Position numbers and translations under genes: made by a program. A stretch of DNA of 64,000 nt from Rhexocercosporidium sp. MPI-PUGE-AT-0058 (lineage: Eukaryota > Ascomycota > Leotiomycetes > Helotiales). The notes beneath the pieces were generated by a model, which had not been told where the DNA came from, did not search any database, and saw only the letters and a list, made by a program, of their open reading frames with translations. The DNA lies in the NCBI GenBank assembly GCA_020746875.1, contig JAGTJL010000013.1:806001-870000 (forward strand), given 5' to 3'. Below, piece by piece: positions 58,004 to 64,000 of the stretch. Within the stretch, counting starts at the first letter, position 1. Each line of letters opens with the position of its first letter.

Positions 58004-59149
58004 CTACAAAACGGTCTGACCACCGTCCACCACTATATCGGTACCTGAATTTCTCCATTAACAAGCAAGACCAGGGACAAGAATTCGACGTACCGTTCAT
58101 GTAAGTACTTGCGCTACTTGCAAGCAGAACGACCGCCCCAGTAAGTCTACAAAGTAAGTCAGCATCATCACCCTCTCACATAGAATTTCTCGTTCTCATT
58201 TTCGAGTTCCAGTCCTACTTACTCGCTAGGCGTCCCCATCCTCCCAGTCGGGTTCCTATCCGCCCAAATGGCTCTTCCTTCGGCAATCCCATCGCCTTCA
58301 TTAAGGATCGTATCCATATACCCTGGCGAGATGGAGTTCACGCGGATGCCGTACCGTGCCCACTCCGCGGCGAGACAGTTTTTCATTGTTAGTAAGGCTG
58401 CTTTGCTTACATTATACGCGACCTGGGGCTGCGGAAAGTTAACCCTATGCCCGGATATCGAAGCGACGAACACGATACTCCCCCCAGTCCTCTGGGCTAT
58501 CATCAGTCTGGCGACGGCCTGAGCGCACAGGAACGAGCCCGTCGTGTTGATGTCGAGCGTTCGTCGCCATTGGGAGGCTGTCATGTCGATGGCGTGCACG
58601 CAGTTTACTACGCCGGCGAAGCAGAGGAGGTGTGTGATGGGTCCGAGGGCTGAGGAGGTCTCTTCGACGGCCTGCTCAACGGCGATGTCATCAGTGATAT
58701 CTACTGTCTTCAAGAGGATCTTGGCGGTAGGGAAGGAGGTTTGGAGAGAGTGGATTTGAGAGGCGGAGTGGGAGGGGTTGATGTCGAAGAGGGCGAGGTT
58801 CGTGAGGCCGTGTTCGAGGAGGGCGCGGGCGGCGGCGAGGCCGAGGGTTCCTGCTCCGCCTGTTATGCTGGTGTCTTCTCATTAGCTGTTGCTTTGTTAC
58901 ATTGGGATGTTTTGTAAGTCTGGTTGTGGCTTGACTTGGTTTGGGGCGTGAGGGGGGTGGGAGGATTTTGGTCTTTACTTACATAGCGTTCCCCTTTACT
59001 TCGAATCTCTGTTGTGCTCTTTCGTTGCTTGGGATAGAAGATGAAAGGTCGGCTGGTGGACTGGTTAGACCAGTGCCTTTCCCAAATTCCATTTGTGGGA
59101 GGATGCGAGAAGTCAGGTCTTCTCGGGAGGGCTCTGTTGATGGTGACAT
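58004..59149 (-). CDS. Short-chain dehydrogenase/reductase
   Basis: Exons 59149-58983, 58867-58223, 58146-58094 and 58044-58004 give 301 aa with phases closing. Classical SDR features: the cofactor motif ITGGAGTLGLAAARALLE after the first splice, DITDD (adenine-binding Asp), LCFAGVV in the NAG position, VFVASISGH with the catalytic Ser, VAYNVSKAALL (Tyr and Lys of YxxxK), and RVNSISPGYMDT. The terminal exons restore the family C-terminus VLLASSASTYMNG and TDIVVDGGQTVL. The N-terminal ~55 residues are a Ser/Thr/Pro extension before the fold. It resembles NAD(P)H-dependent sorbose reductase / mannitol-2-dehydrogenase types and 3-oxoacyl-carrier reductases; substrate unassigned. It converges with the F-box-like gene (247 bp apart). 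Confidence 0.88.
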
Positions 59150-60056
59150 GGTGGATGACTTGGGTATGATGAGTTTGAAGTGGTTTTTGATTTTAATGTG
59201 ATGTATGGTATTTCCAACGACAAAGATTTTGAGAGGGGAATTGTTGTTTCCGATGTGATGTGTTTCTACTAGCTCATATGAAAGGGATAAAGTGCGGTGA
59301 GTGGGCGATGTGTGTAGTTTCACAATTTGCAGAGTTCCTGAAGTAAAACGAAATCCTATGAATAGTTCTGGAGAGGTAGGTATCTAGATGAGTGGGGTAT
59401 ACAAGATATATTGTATCCGAAGTCTTTCCACATCGGACTGTTGTCGCCCGCATCCGAAGCGAGCAGGTCTGCCGAACTTTGATGCATGTCAGTGTACAAT
59501 AACTTTTAGTACCACATAATCTTTCTGGTAACGAATTCAATTTGCCCAGGTTCTCTATAGCTAGGGCGTAATGAAATATGAGAAGGGAAATAAAGGGAAA
59601 TAAAAAGTACTGTGGACGTCATGGCTCGGTATTTAAATTGTTTGAACTACCCAGATCATGTGGAGATCTGGGGCAAGTATCCCGAGGATCTACCAAAGAA
59701 CAAAGACTGCAGTGCAAGTAGCACAACCTCGAAAGAATATCTTATAGCAATTTTGTGACATTATGAGTACAGAGATACATGATGGAGAATACAGGGTGTC
59801 ATTTATTGTCTCAGAAGAACACCCACCTTCATCTTGTCCAAATGACCATGCAGACATGTGAACACCTGCCTCATACCGTAGCTACCTAATCTGGCACCCG
59901 TCGCTTCACCTGCTCGAAATAATTTCTGACCAACTTCCTCCATTCCACTCGAAGCTATTCGAACGAACACAGCCTTATCCCCGAGATGAAGTGATACGAA
60001 GAATACCGCATCTACAAGCTCGAGCTCCACGAAAGTCATCATCGACAGCTTTCAAG
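59150..60056. other. Divergent intergenic region
   Basis: Upstream of the SDR (minus) and the Atg28-like gene (plus). No gene seen. The open frame continues from 59991 into the next gene, but translation more likely starts at ATG 60057. Confidence 0.55.
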
Positions 60057-61742
60057 ATGTCTCGTTCATCTTTCTTCTCCCGCTCCTCTCGAGATAGCAG
60101 TCCTCTCCTCCCCCAACACGCCAACGCCGTTTCCCTCCAAGATCTCACCCTCTCACCAAACCTCCCCTCTCAAGAACGAACCGCATCTCCCTCCCCACCG
60201 CCCTCCTTCTATGCCGACACGCGCCCCAGTCCTTCGCCCTCCCCATCCCGAACCAAAGCTCGTCGAATTCAGTTCGCAGCTCCACCACCCCCAATAGCGA
60301 CCAGCATCCTCCTTCCCCCACAGACCGCAACGTACCAGAAAAACTCGTCTTCATTCGCAGAGACTCATGATGGTGCCGGGTCTGCGGGCAGGAGTTTGAG
60401 TCCGAGGATTAAGAGGAGTGGTGCTGCTGGGGGGATTGATCCGTTACTGGGGCTGGAGAGGAGGGAGAGGGCTTTACAGAATGACTTACAGATGCTCCTA
60501 GATGCGCAGTCTGCGGGTTTGGTGCAGGGCTTTGGTGGCGAGGTTGCTGGCGGTGGTGGTGGGCATAGGGAGGGAAGTTCGGATGCTGGGAGTAGCACGC
60601 CTACAAGTCGGTCTTTGCAGAGGAGTTCGAGTCGGGGACAAGGCAGTGCTGGTGGGATTGTGCCGGTGAGACAGCCGAAGAGGAAGGTTGTTGGGTTGAG
60701 GGGGGCGAGGAGGGGGTTGTTGAGGGATATGGAGGAGTTGGTTGCTGTTAAGAGGGAGGAGGTGGGGGTTTTGAAGGGAGAGATTGGGAGGAGAGAGGTG
60801 GTTTTGGGGAGGGTTGAGCAGTGGGAAAGAAGGATTGAGGGAGTGAGGGGGCAGTTGAGTGGGTATAGTGGTTCTGGAGGTGCGGATCTGATTGAGGGAG
60901 AGGGAGATGCTGGTGGTGAGGAGGCTCAGGAGATTGCGGAGTTGAGGACTGAGGAAAAGGCAGTGGAGAATGAGATTCTGGAGATGGAGGATAGACTTGC
61001 TCAGATGAAGGCTAGGAAACGATGGCTGGGAGAGCGGATCAAGGAGAACATCAATCGGAGAGAAGCTCGACTGAGCAGTTATCGCGGAGCATTGCGAGAA
61101 GTCGAATTAGAAGTTAAGGAATTTTTGAGGAGGCCTCCTATACCAGTCTCGGTTGTCATGGGCGGCGAAGAAGGATTCACAGCCTTACCTGCGAGTAGAC
61201 GAACCCTCGGTATGGCTAAAGAATGGTGGAACAAAGAGGTTTCACAGCTCAAGACTAGACAGGAAGAAGTCGAGAAGGAGAAAACAGCTTTAGAGGACGG
61301 TGCTGAGATGTGGGCCAATAGTGTCAAAGTCGTCGTTGATTTCGAGGACGACTTGCGGAAACAGATGGCCAGTAGCGATGTTCAGGACCCGGATGTACTA
61401 CGACGGCAAATTGACAAGATGGAGGGAGTTATTAAGACACTCTCGGCTACTCTACGTGTTGCTGAAGATAAAGGCTGGAATCTGTTGATTTGTGCTGTGG
61501 GAGCTGAATTAGAAGCTTTCAAGGAAGGGGAGGAGATCCTGAAGGGGGCTTTGGGTGTCACTGCAGGTGGGGATAAGGAGGAGCATGATGATGATCAGAG
61601 TCATGATGGGAATATTACTAATGGCCTGGAGGAGTTGCATGGACAGAATCAAAGAGCGGCGAGTTTAGATCGGGACGATAGTGAGGATGATGGACCGAAT
61701 CTGGCGGAGTTGTTGGTTGATCGTGGAGATCATGATGCTTAA
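60057..61742 (+). CDS. Atg28-like coiled-coil protein
   Basis: Single exon, 561 aa from ATG 60057 (an upstream in-frame start at 59991 is less likely). A Ser/Pro-rich disordered N-terminus (MSRSSFFSRSSRDSSPLL) leads to GGIDPLLGLERRERALQNDLQMLLDAQSAGL, a conserved block of filamentous-fungal Atg28 proteins. Long coiled coils follow: RRGLLRDMEELVAVKREEV, EIAELRTEEKAVENEILEMEDRL and SQLKTRQEEVEKEKTAL. The tail is acidic. Atg28 is a fungal coiled-coil protein involved in pexophagy and autophagy in Pichia relatives. The assignment is from the remembered block and layout, so confidence is moderate. A GGG-rich stretch (about residues 160-180) is low-complexity. Confidence 0.6.
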   Translation: MSRSSFFSRSSRDSSPLLPQHANAVSLQDLTLSPNLPSQERTASPSPPPSFYADTRPSPSPSPSRTKARRIQFAAPPPPIATSILLPPQTATYQKNSSSFAETHDGAGSAGRSLSPRIKRSGAAGGIDPLLGLERRERALQNDLQMLLDAQSAGLVQGFGGEVAGGGGGHREGSSDAGSSTPTSRSLQRSSSRGQGSAGGIVPVRQPKRKVVGLRGARRGLLRDMEELVAVKREEVGVLKGEIGRREVVLGRVEQWERRIEGVRGQLSGYSGSGGADLIEGEGDAGGEEAQEIAELRTEEKAVENEILEMEDRLAQMKARKRWLGERIKENINRREARLSSYRGALREVELEVKEFLRRPPIPVSVVMGGEEGFTALPASRRTLGMAKEWWNKEVSQLKTRQEEVEKEKTALEDGAEMWANSVKVVVDFEDDLRKQMASSDVQDPDVLRRQIDKMEGVIKTLSATLRVAEDKGWNLLICAVGAELEAFKEGEEILKGALGVTAGGDKEEHDDDQSHDGNITNGLEELHGQNQRAASLDRDDSEDDGPNLAELLVDRGDHDA

Positions 61743-62231
61743 TGATGCTTCTCAATTAGTAGCGAGCGTGTTTGTATGATACCAGAGTTTATACTCGAAT
61801 TTGATTATAAGTTTGACATTCTCATGTGCTGAAAGTGGAGTTTGACATTGATTATGGTTTGTAGTTGAGGATCAGACGGACTCGGAAGCCCAGACACAGC
61901 CTTATAAGATTTCATAGATGCCCACAAATATACCCAGATGATTATCAGTACGGGGCTTACAAACAGAAGTACCGAGAAGTGAATCATTATGTCTTCCGTA
62001 CCTGAATCTAATTTAATGACGCCATCCTAAACCTCTTGACTTCTTGACTTCTTGACTTTTTGTTCCAAAATAAACCTTCGCCTCTCCGCACCTCTTCTGG
62101 CCAGCCAGTTCCTAGGCGAGAAGCCACCAAGCCCCTCAGCCAACCACAACTCCCAGCTATCACTTCCCTTCGATAGCTTCCTACCCTACCTACCTACCGT
62201 ACCGTCCCTCCTCTCCCTTTACCCCTCGAAG
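61743..62231. other. Promoter region of the WD40 gene
   Basis: No gene seen. A CT-rich leader with TACC repeats (about 62182-62204) precedes ATG 62232. Confidence 0.6.
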
Positions 62232-64000
62232 ATGCCGTTACACTTCCCTCATCTTCATTCTCGCAGCGCATCGCAACAGGACAATAATGCCTTTGCCCCA
62301 AGCGCCAGCTCTGGTATCCTACAAGCTGCCCAGAATCTAGGGTCCTTTGGCGCTCCAGCAGGCAATCTCAACGCCGTAGCTTCAAGCAGGACAATCGCTG
62401 GCACAGACCGATTCCTGCCCTCCAGCGGACCATCGCCGACCTCGAACGCAGGAGCACATTCAGCCTCGCATTCAACATCGTCATCTCCATATGGTCTGCA
62501 GCATTCCAACTCAGCGACGACTTCTGCGCCCTCTGCCGGTGGGGTTCCCAGCCAGAACCAGCGCTACGAGACTCCACGACGCTCGCAAGCAGATGAGCTG
62601 CATATGAACTCGAACACGAACAATATGACCTCACAGCGCGGCCAGTTATCACCAAGAGACTACACTCCTGCTGGTCCTCGAATCAGTCTCGAGCAAGCCA
62701 CCCCCGAGACCTCACAGTACCAGAACGCGGGGCAGCTTCCTGGCTCGTTACAACCTGGCAGACCAGGTCCATTGTCTGCGAATACTGCGCCTACTGTACC
62801 AACAGTCCCTCAAACCATGTCTCAAGAACAATACTCGACCCCTTCGCGATCCTCCACCCTCGGCCTCTCACATAACTACACTCGATCCAGTCCAGCAGCC
62901 GGGTTTGAGGGCCAGAACTACTCTTCTTTCTCCCCATCCACCCCTGGCGGGAACGACCAGAGCCAATATGCCTCTCCTACGAACCAAAAGTATACACCTC
63001 AGAACAACCAGAGGGCGGTCTCCAACACCCCTCTAGGTCTCGCAGATATCCGACCTCGCGCTGACTCGAGTCTGTCGGAGGGGATTCCGGGCGCAAACCC
63101 GTATTCTTATGATGGTGCTAATGCTGTCCCAACCAACAGTAATTACCTGGCTCCATGGGCTATATATGCTTTTGACTGGTGCAAATGGCCGGCGCAGAAC
63201 CACGATGCTGGTAAAGTGGCAGTAGGCAGCTATCTAGAAGATGGTCACAATTTTGTAGGTCTTCTCTGCCCGCATTGGGTTGCGACGCATGAATTGTTGC
63301 TGATTATCATGTGCTAGATTCAAATTCTCGACTCGCATATTGTCCCAACCCCCTCCGAATCATACACACCTGGAGCTCCAAAATACGGCTTGGACTTTGT
63401 GAAGATAGCAGAGGCAACCCACTCGTACCCAGTGACGCGCCTATTATGGGAACCTCCATCCTCTCAGAAGCAATCGACTGATCTTCTTGCGACTTCTGGC
63501 GATCACTTGAGGTTGTGGTCTCTGCCCTCAGAAACGCCAGTTGCTTCGCCAGGCAACTCGATCACCCGCCCAACCAATCATGGAAGAGATACGCCAGCAA
63601 GCAAGCTTACACCATTAGCTTTACTATCAAACTCGAAAACACCTGAACATACAGCCCCTCTTACCTCCCTGGATTGGAACACAGTCTCACCAAGCTTGAT
63701 AATCACATCCAGCATTGACACGACTTGTACGATCTGGGATATTCCAACTTTGACTGCGAAGACTCAGTTAATTGCACACGACAAGGAAGTTTTTGATGTT
63801 CGGTTCTGTGCCAACAGTGTCGATGTCTTCGTCAGCTGTGGTGCGGATGGAAGTGTACGGATGTTCGATCTTCGGAGTCTAGAACACAGTACCATCATCT
63901 ATGAACCTACTGCCAAGGACGACAAAGGTGCGTGGAGTCAGATTTTGATCGAATTTTACTAACATTCTCATAGATGGAAGTCCCGGAGGCAGAATAAGTC
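62232..64000 (+). CDS. WDR68/DCAF7-like WD40 protein, partial
   Basis: Exons 62232-63254, 63318-63927 and 63974 onward run off the right edge. About 300 residues of Gln/Ser/Pro/Asn-rich disordered sequence precede the WD40 propeller, which starts near NYLAPWAIYAFDWCKWP, a signature of the WDR68/DCAF7/AN11 family. Then come KVAVGSYLEDGHNF, IQILDSHIV, SYPVTRLLWEPP, DLLATSGDHLRLW, APLTSLDWNTVSPSLIITSSIDTTCTIWDI, and VFDVRFCANSVDVFVSCGADGSVRMFDLR. The family scaffolds kinases and transcription factors. The intron at 63255-63317 is supported by continuity of the propeller strands. The long N-terminal extension is common in filamentous fungi. The 3' half is outside the window. Confidence 0.9.

Noticed and set aside
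1..64000. CRISPR array, prokaryotic operon signals, rRNA, long terminal repeats.
   Set aside because: The window is fungal. No regularly spaced repeats, rRNA motifs, or paired long repeats with transposase or reverse-transcriptase motifs were found.

Overview
The window reads as nuclear DNA of a filamentous ascomycete (Pezizomycotina). Most genes are split by short GT-AG introns of about 45-85 nt with CTAAC/CTGAC-like branch points, several families are typical of filamentous fungi (Atg28-like, DUF1748, fungal SGNH and aspzincin enzymes, PQ-loop, MFS porters), and the DNA is otherwise AT-leaning with long simple-repeat intergenic stretches. The style suits Leotiomycetes, but that is an impression and was not tested. 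Exon borders below were worked out by hand from splice sites, reading-frame phase and remembered family motifs. Every multi-exon model called a CDS closes in frame, with two qualifications: the ferroportin and WD40 genes run off the window edges, and the secreted mosaic protein contains one in-frame stop.

Layout. 0-8.3 kb: the 5' part of a ferroportin-like gene (minus, running off the left edge), a fold-back sequence, a sugar porter, a broken alpha/beta-hydrolase relic and a DHA1-type drug porter. 8.3-17.7 kb: a gene-poor stretch, a seven-helix GPCR-like protein with an apparent 3-nt exon, another gap, a two-part EthD-like/alpha-beta-hydrolase protein, and an ankyrin protein. 18.7-26.6 kb: a large secreted Ser/Thr-rich mosaic protein interrupted by one TGA, a CNNM/Mam3-type CBS transporter, a decayed subtilase and, beside it, a small I9-like subtilase-inhibitor gene. 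27.6-39 kb: two small membrane-protein models, a 4.9-kb gene-free region rich in simple repeats, an amino-acid permease, and another repeat-rich gap.

39-47 kb: a 974-residue secreted enzyme combining SGNH hydrolase, aspzincin metalloprotease and a second SGNH hydrolase, then a PQ-loop membrane protein and two small single-pass membrane proteins. 47.8-54 kb: pyruvate kinase (with a GC-AG intron and an unusually long first intron), a four-exon DUF1748 gene that no single open frame reveals, and a CoaD/Cab4-type pantetheine-phosphate adenylyltransferase. 55-64 kb: an F-box-like protein with an acidic tail, a short-chain dehydrogenase, an Atg28-like coiled-coil protein, and the start of a WDR68/DCAF7-type WD40 protein.

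Housekeeping genes (pyruvate kinase, the adenylyltransferase, the WD40 and autophagy proteins) lie on the right. Transporters, secreted enzymes and decayed genes lie in the left and middle. There is no sign of a coordinated biosynthetic cluster. The most unusual object is the triple-domain SGNH-aspzincin-SGNH protein, whose first SGNH domain appears to have lost its catalytic residues. No rRNA, convincing tRNA, CRISPR array or intact transposon was seen.
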